Source: Phalacrocorax aristotelis
Lineage: Eukaryota > Chordata > Aves > Suliformes > Phalacrocoracidae
Length of the DNA stretch: 64,000 bases
NCBI RefSeq assembly: GCF_949628215.1
Contig: NC_134282.1
Location: forward strand, 18,890,723-18,954,722
Direction: 5' to 3'
A program made the position numbers and the translations under genes. Below the pieces are notes generated by a model that saw nothing but the letters and a program-made list of their open reading frames with translations, was not told where the DNA came from and did no database searches. Positions 36,492 to 49,251 of the stretch are shown piece after piece. Numbering within the stretch: the first letter of the stretch is position 1; the number at the start of each line of letters is the position of its first letter.

Positions 36492-39400
36492 TTTAACAGC
36501 TGCTTTTACCAGCTTGTCTTTATTGAAAATAGTCTATTGAAGCTATTAAGGCTGGTTGCTCAACCAGTGTTTTTCATAAGAGTTTAAATTTCATATAATA
36601 ACAGTTCCCCGCCCCAACCCTCCCTCTTTATTATCAACCACTCCCTTTTTGTCCCACTCACTGCATTCTCATGCTCAAGCATATTTAATAGAGGCATACC
36701 CTTCTTCCTCTTCTCATTCAGATTATATATATTAAATATGGATCACAAGATTTGCAGGAATGGTGTCTTAAAAAACTAGGGCCAAGGTTTTCCAGGATAT
36801 GTAGATACGCATATCCACATGTAAATTCTCCATCCAATTTTCTGAAACAGTTGTGGATGGTATGTGCCTCTACAAATACTTCATGAACACTTTTAGAAAA
36901 GCAATAGCCATACATACAAATTAAGCATGCAAATATAAGTGGATATTAAATCTTGGGGTTTTTAAAATGTTTTGTATATATTCTGTGTACAAATATATCC
37001 AGTAATGGCAAGGCTGATAAAAGTTAAAAGCCAACATTTATCTTAAGATAGATATACGACTATCTAATGCTTAATACAAAAAGCAAAATTTATTAGGCTT
37101 TCTAATTTAATTGAAAACTTAACTGGTTTAATATATAACCTCACTTTTTCTTTCTAACCTATTTGCAATAGCTAACTTCACTGAGGGTTTTGCCTGCTTC
37201 TGGATTTTCCTTTTCAGTCTTGAGGTGGATACCCTAAAGGATATTTTGAGCAATCACCAGAAAGCTTGCCAGATAAATAAAGCATATGCATATAGAAAGT
37301 ACATCTAGTATGAAACACATAGATCAAAAAAAAACCATGGGAAAAACCTACAAGGAATCTTGGTCTACAACCAGAACTGAAGGCCCCAGAAAGAACTAGT
37401 CATGACATGTGTGTGCCATGCTTGGTAAACTGAGAATAAACGCAGTCTGTAGCCAAGGCTCTTTGCCAAGCCTCAACACACAGAGGAAGTATAAACCTAG
37501 CATCAGGGAGTTTACATGCCTGCAATCAGACCATGAAAACCATGTGAGAGGGATTCTGGGCACCACGTAACAATGACATTTATAGCCCTGTGTTACAGAT
37601 CTAGATTAAAATGTTAACAGGTAAATGCTTCCCTGTGAAAAGTGCCCATCCCCTGAAAGCAAAACACTCATAAAATAAATATGTTTTCACTAGTCTTCTG
37701 AAAACCTCGTGCATCAGCTTGCTTCTTTCAAGTGCCCTGTCTTTGGGACAGAAACTGTTTCACAGGATTTGTGGCTCTGCAACATGAAACACCCTTACCC
37801 AGAAAGAACAGCCTGGAGTTTGCCAGCCCACCGTTTCCAGACCTCCAAGTCAATTAATCTCCAAACGCTGCATTTCATTACTGCTAAAGCATAACTGATT
37901 AATGTGTATTAACCAAGAAAGGGATGTTTCTACAAAAGCTTTGTTTGTTTACAATAAAAAGCTTATTTTTCAAGGTGATCATTTCTAATTTAACTCTGAC
38001 CTTCAACAGGGAAAAAAATTCTCTTTAGAAAGAAATTCTGATAAGTTCTACCTGTGTAATCCAGTGTAATTTTACAAAATCTACTTAACATTCACCAATT
38101 CATCAATATTTTTCATTTGGAATCAATGTAGTACCCTCCTGGCCTTTCAGGTATTCAAAGATTTTCAATCTAAATTATTTTTCTGAACAGAAAAAGTAAT
38201 TTTTGTCCAGTGATCTTTTCCATAGGGAGGTGAAGAAGTTAAGGCCTGGGGCCTTCACCACCCCCAGGGCTGAAGCCTCACAACAGGACCTCTTTATTTC
38301 TTTCTTTAGCCTTGCAGCCTTGAGTTTTCACATTATCAGTTATTTCTCACAAATCCAGGTATTCAAATAACATTGGTTTGCTTCAACCTCTTGTCAGACT
38401 CCTTGATGCCCTTTGTCATAGTATTAACACCAGCCTGAAGCTCTTAATTCCTTATTCCTTTGCCATCATTTCTGCTAACAAGTTTCTCTGAAATGGGGAT
38501 CCACGTCTCCTCTCACGCTCTGGCTACTTCAGGAGGCTTTAAAACCTTTTTCCTGATGGTGTTTTCCTGAGGGAGGAAGAAGATTTCCTGTCTTTTCCAG
38601 ACTTTGGCCTTTTGCTTCTCTCCATGATGCCAAGGCCTTGCCCTGGCAACAGTCATGTCCTCCTTCCCTGTCTGAAACAGGGGGACACCACAGGGGCAGG
38701 AGCAGCCAGGAAAAAACAGAAGGGCAGGAAATGGAGCCAAACAGAAAGCAGATTGGTGCTTGCACAGTCACCACCATGCTGGAGAAGGCAGTGGGCATGA
38801 GGAGGCACCCCCAAGCCCCAGCCTTCCTCCACCCCATGTGAGGCAGCCATTGTGGGAAGCTGCTTTGTAAGGAGGCATGTGGTTCCCTCCGAAGGGCTGT
38901 GTGACACAGTTGTGTAAACCATTCCCCTACAAGCCAGCAACATACCTTCCCCCCAGGTTGTCTCTATGCACCAGTTCAGGTGTTTTTTTCCCCAGATTTT
39001 TCTGCAACATTTACCTGTGACAGCTCAGTTGCCTCCATGCTGCCCACTCAAGATGGCAGCCACAGCCTTCTCTCTGGGCTTGGCCAACTCCAAAAATGAC
39101 TTCCCCACCACAGCATGAGGCAGCCAGGGGCATCGCATCACCTGGCCCCTCTGCCTTGCCCCTTCACACTGGTCAAAGACCAGATTTCTCTCTGGACTCT
39201 GCTGGACTTTCTTCTGTACCTCCTCTTTACCCAGCACGGCCTTCCTCTTCCCGAGGAACACTATTAAATTCCCATCTTTCTCTCCACCGGCTAACAATCT
39301 AGGACTTAAATAGAATATATATTTTTTACCATTATACTTCTACGGCAGACAACAAAGATTCAGTTTAAATTCCAATAGCCATCTTACATCTCCAGTTTTT

Positions 39401-41335
39401 CCAGGGCTATCTTTAGTTCTGCCAGATTTTCAAGTGGGAAGCTCAAACATTGGGGTCTACTTAATTGTTCCGAGATAATTCTCTAGGATCACACAGCTGC
39501 TTGGACCATGTGTATTAAACACAATAACTCATCCCCAGTGATGATTTTTAAGTAGTAAACTTTTTCAAGCCTTTTAGCAGAATCCAGACATTGCAGCATG
39601 CAGCCAAAACCCTCCCAGCACATTGGGTTTCCTAAATGATGAAGCAACAGCTGCAGGGACTCAATCTAACACCAGGGATGTGGAGGATCCTGGGAACATG
39701 GGTTGAAATTCAGAAAACCAAGAAACCAAATCAAGAAATTTTTGTTTCATGTGCAGAAATGGTGATACTCTGATGCTGATTACATTCTACAAAACAAAAC
39801 GCATTTACACAACAAAATGAATGCAGTTGATGAGGCTATTAGCAATGACCTACCAGAGAGAGGAAGCGAGAAGGTGGCACTTACCCACTTGGTCTTTTTT
39901 GCTTAAGCTTTCTGACAACCACTCCTTTTTCAAAATTATACTTTCTTACTGCTGTTAGTGACAATAAAACCTCAGGCTGCTTTCTTCAATGATGCCATTA
40001 TTCCCCTGTATATTTTGTTTGTGGAAGTGAGGTGGCTGCAATCCATACTGTCATTATCAGCTTTTTATCGTAATGCATACAAAGCAGTGCTGTTATGGAA
40101 CATAACTGTGGCTACTCTGCATGTAATTTAAGAAATCACATAGAACAGGGAAAGACAAGAAACTGCATAGTGTACGAAAGCGAGTAAAACCAGAAAGAGG
40201 ATACAAGAGAGAATCAGAAAAAAGAAGGAAGACACTAGAATGAGGAACACTGGCCAAATATACATTACAACAGAGGACAGTGAGGTGAGATGAGAAGTAG
40301 AGAGATTTCAGTGAGGAAAGCATAAGAAGGAAGAGCAGACAGCACAGGCCTAGAAGATATCCAAAGAAAAACTTGGAGATGGAGGACATTGTAGAAGGAA
40401 GAAAATGAATGGCTGCATGTTCAGGGGAGTTGAAAACACAGGTGTAAAAAAAACCACCACATTAAATAGGAAGGGGCTGAACCAGCAAGCAGCTACATCA
40501 GGAGACAGGGGGTAAAAACATGTTCTTCCTCTCTTAAAAGTCTTTGTTTATCTGTTCAGAGTTGAGCTCTCTACCAAGTTCAAAGAAATTGACTAGTGCT
40601 CCCGCCAAATCCAAATAGTAAAGAGATATTTTTATATGAGCCAATTTCATGTGTTTGGGAATTACCACAAGGCACTTCAGCCCTACCTGGATTCACTACA
40701 GCATACACAAAGTGTGTGTGGTTCTCTGAAAACTTATTTCACAACAGCCTTTGTGGCAAAGAGTGAAGCCTAATGCAGCCAAACAGGCAGTAAAAATTGA
40801 AAGCAGGAAGGCAGACCAAAGCAAAAGAATACCTGAAGTGGATTTCAAAGAAGGAAGGAAAGGAGAGTAGAGTGATCTGTGGGGAATAAGATAGCTAGTA
40901 CCTTCTTATATGTCTGCTCCACACCAGTCCTGCACCTATTTTTTTGCTTGATGGGGACTGCAGCCCCCCTAGAAACTCACATTACTTACAGGAAAAGTGG
41001 AGCGTGTAGTCACCTTAAGCTCTCAGTCCCTCTCTGCTCTGTGCTCTTCTACAAATATCATCAGCTCCTGAAGGCAGAAAGACAAAGCCACCATGTTTTT
41101 TGTAGTAAGTTCTGTTGGCTCCTTTCTCCTTCAGCAGGCACCAGAAAACAGAACAGGGGGAGTGGTACTGAAAGAGAGTGCCCCAGGAAAACCTGCATGA
41201 GACATTTCCTTGCAGAAGTGCTACATGTGAAAACCCACAGTATGTAATCAAATAGTTTCAAAAGCTACAGATTCTTCGTCATTCTTCAGCAAAAACACCC
41301 ATTGCACCGACTGACCTGCATGCAGAGTCACATAC
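36492..41335. other. Sequence upstream of the intact P450
   Basis: Should contain the promoter of the minus-strand gene. No clear TATA box could be fixed. A perfect 7-bp inverted repeat, CTGGTTG-CT-CAACCAG, lies at 36552-36567, about 60 bp upstream of the ATG. The 38.5-39.3 kb part is GC-richer but shows no gene I recognise. Confidence 0.5.
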
Positions 41336-41485
41336 CATTTGTTTTCGGTAAGTATTCCACCAGGCAACAGGCTTCCTCTTGTAGTCGACGCTTGGGGTCT
41401 TTTTTCCCTACTCCCATTTTCCTCATTGTTGCAAGCCCAAAACGCCTCCATTGCTTCCAGAAGTGACCATTAGAGAACATAACAG
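41336..41485 (-). pseudogene. Isolated CYP2J-like exon 3 of a third paralogue
   Basis: A 150-bp segment that translates without stops in the frame of CYP2 exon 3. It includes helix C W-K-Q-W-R, then the R-K-M-G-V-G-K-K run and Q-E-E-A, and ends at a good GTATGT donor. The acceptor is not AG: the two bases before the exon read GG. No exon 1, 2 or 4-9 partner was found between the intact gene and the larger pseudogene. The sequence differs clearly from exon 3 of both neighbours, so it marks a third gene copy rather than a recent segmental duplicate. ERVL-like sequence begins about 650 bp away and may have helped to break up the gene. Most likely a relic; exonisation into another transcript cannot be excluded. 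Confidence 0.75.
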
Positions 41486-42129
41486 CCAAGATTATAATGA
41501 ACTAATGCTGTTAATGCTTTATAAATTAATTAATTGATAGAGTTAATACTTCAAATAAGCTTCTTTTTTATTCTAATTGTTTCAAATTTTTGCCAGCAGT
41601 CTGGCAACATTCCTCTTTCCTCTCTGTTCTTTTTCTAGTGTAGCCATCAATTTCCTATATAGAAACTTTTACAATAGCTATATTCCACTATTATTGTTCT
41701 GGCAGATTTGAAAAAAGAAATGTTTAACAAAAACTCACGAACCTGCTTTGCTGGTACCTCCCGAAAAAGATGTTGAAGCGTCTATGCCTCTCATCCTTCC
41801 GTCTTTAGAACTTTACTTACATCCCCACCCCAGAGAATGAAGTGTTCTTATTTTTAAACATATATGGCATAATTTCATTATATTGCAGCTACAAATCTGA
41901 CAATCTTTGGCTCTTCAAGGGATACAAAATGTGGGTTAATTGTATGCCTTATTGTGCCATGACAGTTGCTGTAACAAAAATCCCTGCTGACAGGACTGGT
42001 TTCATAAAAAGTCTCTTGCAAGAACAAGGAAATAAAAAAAAATTTCCTCAGGGTTGTCTACACTTCCAAGGCCAGTGGGATTACTGGGCAAATCCCTAAG
42101 ACAGTGGGCACCCCCAGTGTATTGTGACT

Positions 42130-43831
42130 CCTGAAAAAGTGCACAGTGCACCTTAATGCCATCAAGCTATACAGGGGCAGAACCCATCAGCATTGCTGGA
42201 GTGACAGGGGGATCCCAAGAGCTCACTGTATTGGAGGCCAAAGTGAGCCTAACCGGGAATGAGTGGCAAAAGCACCCCATTGCGACTGGCCCAGAGGCTC
42301 CGTGCATCCTTGGCTTAGACTGTCTCAGGAGAGGGTATTTCAAGGACCCAGAAGGGTACAGGTGGGCTTTTGGTGTAGCTGCCTTGGAGACGGAGGAAAT
42401 TAAACAGCTGTCTGCCTTGCCTGGCCTCTCGAAGGACCCTTCTGTTGTGGGGTTGCTGAAGGTCAAAGAACAACAGGTGTCGATCACCACCACAAGAGTG
42501 CACCGGCAGCAATATTGCAGCAACCGAGACTCCCTGATTCCCATCCATGAGCTCATTCACTGACTGGAGAGCCAAGGAGTTATCGGCAAGACCCTCTCAC
42601 CCTCTAACAGTCCCATATGGCCAGTGTGGAAGTCTAATGGAGAGTGGAGACTTAACAGTAGACTATTGTGGCCTGAATGAAGTCACTCCACCGTTGAGTG
42701 CTGCTGTGCCAGACATGCTAGAACTTCAATATGCGAACTGGAGTCAAAGGCAGCCAAGTGGTACGCCACAATTGATATCGCTAATGCATTTTTCTCAATC
42801 CCTCTGGCAGCAGGGTGCAGGCCACAGTTTGCTTTCACTTGGAGGAGTGTCCAGTGCACCTGGAATTGACTGCTCCAGGGGTAGGAACACAGTCCTACCA
42901 TTTGCCATGGACTGATCCATAATGCATTGGAACAAGGTGGAGCTCCCAAACACCTACAATACATTGAAGACATCATTGTGTGTGGCAACACAGCGGAAGA
43001 AGTTTTTGAGAAAGGGAAAAAAATAGTCCAAACCCTTCTGAAGGCCAGTTTTGCCATAGAACAAAGTAAACGTAAGGGACCTGCACAAGAGATCCAGTTC
43101 TTAGGAATCAAATGGCAAGATGGACGTTGTCAGATCCCAATGGATGTGATCAACAAAATAACAACCATGTCTCCACCAACTAGCAAAAAGGAAACACAAT
43201 CATTTTGGGGCATTGTGGGTTTTTGGAGAATGCCTATGCCAAATTACAGTCTAATCATAAGCCCTCTCTATCAAGTGACCCTTAAGAAGAATTATTTCAA
43301 ATGGGGCCTTGAGCAACAACAGCCCTTTGAACAAATTAAACAGGAGACAGTTCATGCAGTAGCTCTTGGGCTAGTCCGGGCAGGACAAGATGTAAATAAT
43401 GTGCTCTAAACTGCAGCCAGGGAGAATGGCCCTGCCTGGATCCTCTGGCAGAAAGCACATGGGGAGACCTGAGGTCAACCCCTAGGGTTTTGTAGTTGTG
43501 GATACAGAGGCTCTGAAGCCCGCTATACGCCAACAGAAAAAGAGATATTGGCAGCATATGAAGGGGTCTGAGCTGCTTTGGAAGAGGTTGGTACTGAAGC
43601 ACAGCTCCTCCTGGCACCCCGACTGCCAGTGCTGGGCTGGATGTTCAAAGGAAACGTCCCCTCTACACACCATGCAACTGATGCTACATGGAGTAAACAG
43701 GTTGCACTGATCACCCAGCAGGCTCAGGTAGGAAACCCCAGTCACCCAGGAATCTTGGAAGTGATTATGGGCTGGCCAGAAGGCAAAGATTTTGGATTAC
43801 CACCAGAGGAGGAGGTGACACGTGCTGAAGA
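42130..43831 (+). mobile_element. pol: ERVL-like endogenous retrovirus pol fragment
   Basis: Plus-strand protease, reverse transcriptase and RNase H-like sequence broken into several frames: 42156-42563 (end of protease, G-L-D motif), 42547-42915 (RT fingers and palm), 42927-43409 (RT catalytic box and thumb), then 43480-43830 (RNase H/connection). The catalytic box reads Y-I-E-D, so the first Asp is replaced. A TGA at 42561-42563 and several frameshifts separate the pieces. The start is approximate; I see no gag and no LTR at this end. At about 43831 it runs abruptly into a minus-strand primer-binding site and LTR. The group assignment (ERVL-like, common in birds) is from general resemblance. 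Confidence 0.8.
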
Positions 43832-43858
43832 AGCCCGATGTTGGGCTCCAAAAAGGAC

Positions 43859-44461
43859 TGTCGTTGTTCAGCCCCAGTTGGCAACCAAACACCAAGCAGC
43901 AACTCACTCACTACCCCCAGCCCTGTGGGATGGGGGAAAGAATTGGAAGAGCAAAAGCAAAAATTAAAAAACAACTTCTGGGTCGAGACAAGAACACTCC
44001 AATAATTAAAATAAAATAATAATTATAATATTGATTATTATAACCATAATGATAATATAATAAAAAGGAAAAGGGAAAAAGGAAAAAAAAAACAAAACCA
44101 CAAATGACACAACCACTCACCACCCACTGACTGATGCCTCTGGTCCCTGAGCTGCGACCGCTGCCTCCCTCCCCCCGCCCGCTCCTCCCAGTTAACATAC
44201 TGGGCATGACCTTACATGATATGGAATATCCCTTTGGCCAGTTTGAATCCGCTCTCTTAGCTGTGCCTCCTCCCCTCCCGGATTCTTGTGCACCCGGCAG
44301 AGCATGGGAAGCTAGAAATGTCCTTGACTAGTACAAGCACTACCCAGCAACAACTAAAACATCTGTGTGGTATCTACATTGTTTTCATACTAAGTCCAAA
44401 GCACAGCACTATGCCAGCTGTAGTGACGAAAATTAACTCTATCCCAGCTAAAACCATGACA
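43859..44461 (-). mobile_element. ERVL-like LTR, minus strand, with primer-binding site
   Basis: 603 bp reading TGTCATGG ... ACGACA on the minus strand. Its ends match the LTR at 63109-63576: the opening TGG-TTTT-CTG, the central GGCCAAAGG ... CCATA block, and the U5 end with GTCCTTTT followed by the primer-binding site on the minus strand at 43833-43850. An AT-rich expansion at about 43990-44090 makes this copy longer. Because the primer-binding site adjoins it, this is a 5' LTR of an element that should continue to lower coordinates, but plus-strand pol is found there instead. Confidence 0.82.
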
Positions 44462-47400
44462 ACCAGTAGCCATCACATGCATCAACCATGTGCACTGCTT
44501 CTTCACTTACCTCACTGCTTGATTCTGATTTTTTCTGCTCTTCCTTTAATATTTTATTTTTGCTTATGGTTTAAACTGTATACTCTTTGGGAGACAGCCA
44601 GACCTTTTAATTTTGTGCCTAGAGCACATAAAACAAAAAAGACTCTAATCTATCATTGGATAATGAGAGTTTGATGGTTACAGTGGCATAACACCTAAGT
44701 GTCCACACACTCCCTATTCAGCCGCACAGATAAGTAGGGCTGCAAGGTCTTCATGACCAAGTAGAAAGCAACATTTCTTCACCTCCTCCAGCTGCCTTTC
44801 AGCTAATTCCCAGTGTATTGCATGCAGCAGGACTAAAGATGACAAATAGTTGTCTGTGAGTTTCTTTCACAAGCACTGTCATGCAACCGAGCAACTCCAT
44901 TTGGGAGCTGTGGATTGCTTTTACTTTATAGAGGTAGAGCCTATGCCTCTGCAAAGGGGGTTGTTTTGGACAAAACAGCTTTGGCACTTCTTCAGCACTT
45001 GCTCAGGAACAGCACTAGCTTAGACTCAGCTCATCTGGCTTAGACAGAAGCATGTGACATTCTGGGAAGTCACCTAGATGGCTTAGCTGCTCACATGCCA
45101 AACTTACTGAGCTGGCACAGATAAAAATAAAAATTGTAAGGTGTTAAGCAAGTTGGTTCACTCCAGAAGTGGGGCAGAGAGCTAACATTTACACACTCTT
45201 GCTGGTCAGCAACTGAACTGAGAGCTGGGATCGAACTGAGAAACTAAATTATCCATTTCAGAGACCACGTGTGTCACCTGTAGTTCCTTCACTTGTGGTA
45301 TTGCCCTTTTCTCTGTCTCAGACTTCTCCCAACTCTGAATTGTGTACATTCCAAAGTCTCCTTGGGAGGCGGAAGAATCACAGTTGTGACTGCAGCAGCT
45401 GCTTTGGAATGACATCCCAAACAAAACAGCTCTGTCCTTCCTGGATATTCTCTGTGAGGAAGACAACATGGACAGTGATTTCCTGGGACTTTTTGTCATG
45501 GCAATTGTTCTGGCCCTTGCTGACTTGCTGTTTGGCATCCAGGAGATATGCTTAATTCACTGGGACTTTCATCCCACACCCAGTTGTGTGAGAAAACACA
45601 AGCTGCAGGTGCCCAACTCTTGCATGCAGAGGGGCAGCATCAATGCTGGTATCTCAACCAGAGAGCCCAGACCCACATTCAAGGGCACAGCTGTTGTCCT
45701 GAAGATTCTCATGCCCCCAACCCCTCCTAGGTAGGTATTAGCCTGACCATGGGGACCAAGTCCACCACAATTCATGCTCAAGATCTCTAAGGACAGCCTG
45801 CAAAGCCTGGATATTCGCATTGGATAGTGTCAGCGGGAGACTTCAAAAGGATCAGCCCAGACTCCACATGAGACTCTGTGGCGACTCATAGCATGGTCTT
45901 TGCCAGGCTCCATATGGTCTCTGGCCCAGGGCACCTATGCTACATGGACTGCAAGACCTATCGAGTGATTCTTTTCCCCAGTGTTATTACTCTCATAGGG
46001 TGAAAAAAGTAACATATTACACATATATTGCCAGGATAAGGGATGTGAACGTCTTCACAGCCCCTGAGGGTCACCTGCCTTGCCCACTTGCAGCCCCTTC
46101 TGGCCCCTCCATCCCTTCTGAGCAACCCTGGCTGGCTGCTCTGCATTTCCCCTTGCTCTCCAGGCTCACTCTGACTTTACCACACATACTAGCCATGTTC
46201 TGATGATTGCATCTCACAGCCTAGACATTTACTGCTTGCATTCATAAAGGCAGCTGCCAAACAGCTTCGCCCTGTCTTTGGGATATGTTAAAGGGGTTAC
46301 AACTTGCTTTCCTCTTCATACAAGATGGTGCTGGAGGACAGGGAAGAGGGAAGCCTGATAAGATGTGTGTATTTGCCACAGTTTCCATGAGTAAGAATTG
46401 AATGCCTGGGGAGGCAGGGGTTAGAGCTGGCTGACAGTTCAGCAGAACAGAAAGGTATCCCTCTTACCAGTGAATCCTCCTCCTTTCCCTCTCCACCTGA
46501 GAGCTGCTGGCCCATCCTCTTCTCCCCGCTTCCTTTCAGGATCCATTTGCCCTCTACTTAGGCTTTTGAACTGAAACACGCTGTGCCCTACCAGCCTCAT
46601 GGCAGCTTGTCTACACCCCATTACTTACGTTTCATGTCCCAGATCCCATTTTAGGAATAATTTCCACCTCCCACCCGCAAAGCACATAGCTGCTAGGGTG
46701 TCTACCAGGCACGTGCTAGAGGCAGGTATTCAGAGAGGGAGGTCACCCTCCCAGGCTAATAATAGAGTTTCAGGACATATTTCCTATCTCACCTGCCTGC
46801 CACCCTATCCTGAGGAGTGATGCTAGGAAAGCACATCTTTTTAGATACCATCTGAGAGGGATGAACATCAACAACTGAAGAGAAATTGGGCAGCAGAAGT
46901 ATGCAAACAAAACTTGACTCTTGAAGAGGGCCAACACCTCCCATAACTTGTAGGGAGACAGTCTCCAGTACTGTGGATTCATGACAGTTCTTGGTGAGAA
47001 CAGAGGTCCCTCCCTAGGATCAGACCAGCCTTCTCCCTCCTCCTCTTCACTCCTTTTGCATCAGCTCACTGACTGCTGGGGAGCACAGCATGGGGGCTCT
47101 AGAAGGAAAAAGAAACATCTGTAGGAGCTGCCTTCTCTGCAAGCCGCCTGCCAAAACGGGGGATAGAAAGGGTCCTGCACTTAGCACCTTTCCCATGAAC
47201 CTGAAGTACCTACATAGTGCCAAGCAGGGGCTCTGGGCCCAGCAGTCTGACATGCATGGCCAGGGGAACTCACAGAAGCAGGATGTGCTCCTCTGCTCTC
47301 CCCCATGTTCTGAGCAAGGGCAGGTGTCTTGCCAGGGAAAGAGGAAGAGCATCACTGCAACTGCCCCTTATCTCAGACACTGTGCTTCTAACAAGCAGTG

Positions 47401-49251
47401 AGAGCAGCCACATTCACAGTCCTTCCACAGACCTGAGACCAATGTCTTCACTTCACCAGGACCCTCACGTGCCTCCCCCAAAAGTTAAGCCTAGAAAAGT
47501 AGTACAGTTGCCCAGGCTGGGAGCACACTCCCTGGCACACAGGGGATGCTGAGGCTGGCCATGGTAGGAAATGAGAAAAAAAGGTTTCTCTGGACTAGGT
47601 GCAAGACTTCTTTAGTTTTATACAACACTGATCACTCACCCTATCTTGGTGCCAATTTTGAGAAGATCAGCCTCCGTGAACTATCTGCAGATCTGTCCTC
47701 CTCTGGAGAAGACTTTGGTGCTCTGGCAGCCCAGGGGAGGCAAGAATTGTCAGGAGCTCCAAGGCTCAAGACAGCCATGCACTGCAGCCTTGCTAAGAGC
47801 AGAAATAGCAGACAGACAGGGCTGCACCACCGCACACATAAAAAAAGGAAAGATGAGAAAATGAGGTGTAAACAATTACAATGAAAACTCACAGATATAT
47901 GCTAACTTCAGATGCCCGTTTGAGAGCATAAGGCATCACATTTTGAGGTACTGAGGTGTTTTGCAGCACTTGAATTCTCCGAAGTAGACTGTTTTGACAT
48001 CAAGGTAGGTTAATTCAAAGCAACATAATTTAAATTACATTTCTAATAGCATTTCCAGTTAATACATGATCACCATCAATTTAAATACCTTTAATTGCTT
48101 CCTGCATTGGTTGATTTTCATTCTCCTCCCGGAGAAAGCTTTAGGTGCTTCAGTATTCCAAGGGTATTCTGGGTTTTTCTCCCCAACAACTATAACAGAG
48201 ACTGTATCCAATTGATTTATTCCTTGAAACTTGCTTGGTAGAATTTACTGTCACAACCAAGAGTAAGTGCTCTTTGTTTAAAATGTAGTTTTCTTCTCAT
48301 ATGTTTCTAGATCTTCTGCTCAGTGTATTTATATTTGAGTTTGATATTTCTAAGAATTGTTTTATCCAGCTCCCAACAAATTTTATAACCCCAAAGTATG
48401 GAGAGAAGAAGGAAGAACTGAAAAGAATAGAAAATGCAGGAAAGGTGCTGCAAGAGTCAAACAAAAATGGATCTTATCTCTTCATCTAGTTCTACAAATC
48501 CACAGCATTGGCCTCAATATACTTCCCAGCAAATAGCGATGAGAATAGTATCTGTTGTTTAACAAATAACAGCCAGGGGTTGGAGTGAGAGGACACAGGT
48601 GTCCGGCAGCCAAAAGACCAAAACGTATGAATTAAGGCTTCACCTATATACAGACCTTGCTATGTCGCATGGCACAGTAGCTAATTAGCTTGAGAACATG
48701 CTCAAATTTGTGTTTCTGGTAAATTTGCCCTTTCGTGCAAAGGCTCTCACCGTTTTATTAAAAAACCAAAAAGCCAGCTGTGACACCGAAATGACAATCC
48801 CTGTTTAGGCAAAGTTATCAGTAAAAGTACCAAAAAATGCTGTCCATCTGCCCTGCATTTGGCTTCCTATAAGAACAAAATCAAGACAATTAAATTGCTA
48901 AATTAATAAATATCATACTAGTATTGTAATAATATAAGCAATATTAAATTATAAACTAATCATTATTAAACAACATGGTGTTATCAAAAACACCAGGCTG
49001 GGTCAGTCAACTGCACATAAAAACTTAAATCCCTTTGTTGACCAGTTAAAGTTAAATATAAGGATTTCTTAAATACTCAGATTAGATGTTTATGAAAGTC
49101 ATTCAGTACTTCTCACACTGTACTTTAATAAAGTTAAGATCGTTTACATGTGGCTATTCCTCCCACAATGAAATGTTTGAACACTGCTTTACACAGGTCA
49201 AGCCAGTGCTTAAAATTTTGCTGACTTAGCTCTTTTGGTTTGAGATGTGGA
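44462..49251. other. Intergenic, no gene recognised
   Basis: The 45.2-47.8 kb part is relatively GC-rich and full of overlapping short frames (up to 112 codons) on both strands, without conserved motifs or splice patterns. The 48-49.2 kb part is AT-rich. Confidence 0.5.

Noticed and set aside
41248-41451. 67-codon minus-strand frame over the orphan P450 exon
   Set aside because: It is in a different frame from the P450 reading, which is the one showing the helix C signature.
44288-44674. 128-codon plus-strand frame
   Set aside because: Its first half is antisense to the ERVL-like LTR; no domain seen.
45125-45245. Possible further copy of the foldback arm
   Set aside because: Similarity is too weak and patchy to separate from chance.
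47090-47552. Overlapping frames of 103 and 111 codons in GC-rich sequence
   Set aside because: Open frames on both strands and in several frames are expected at this GC content; no domain seen.
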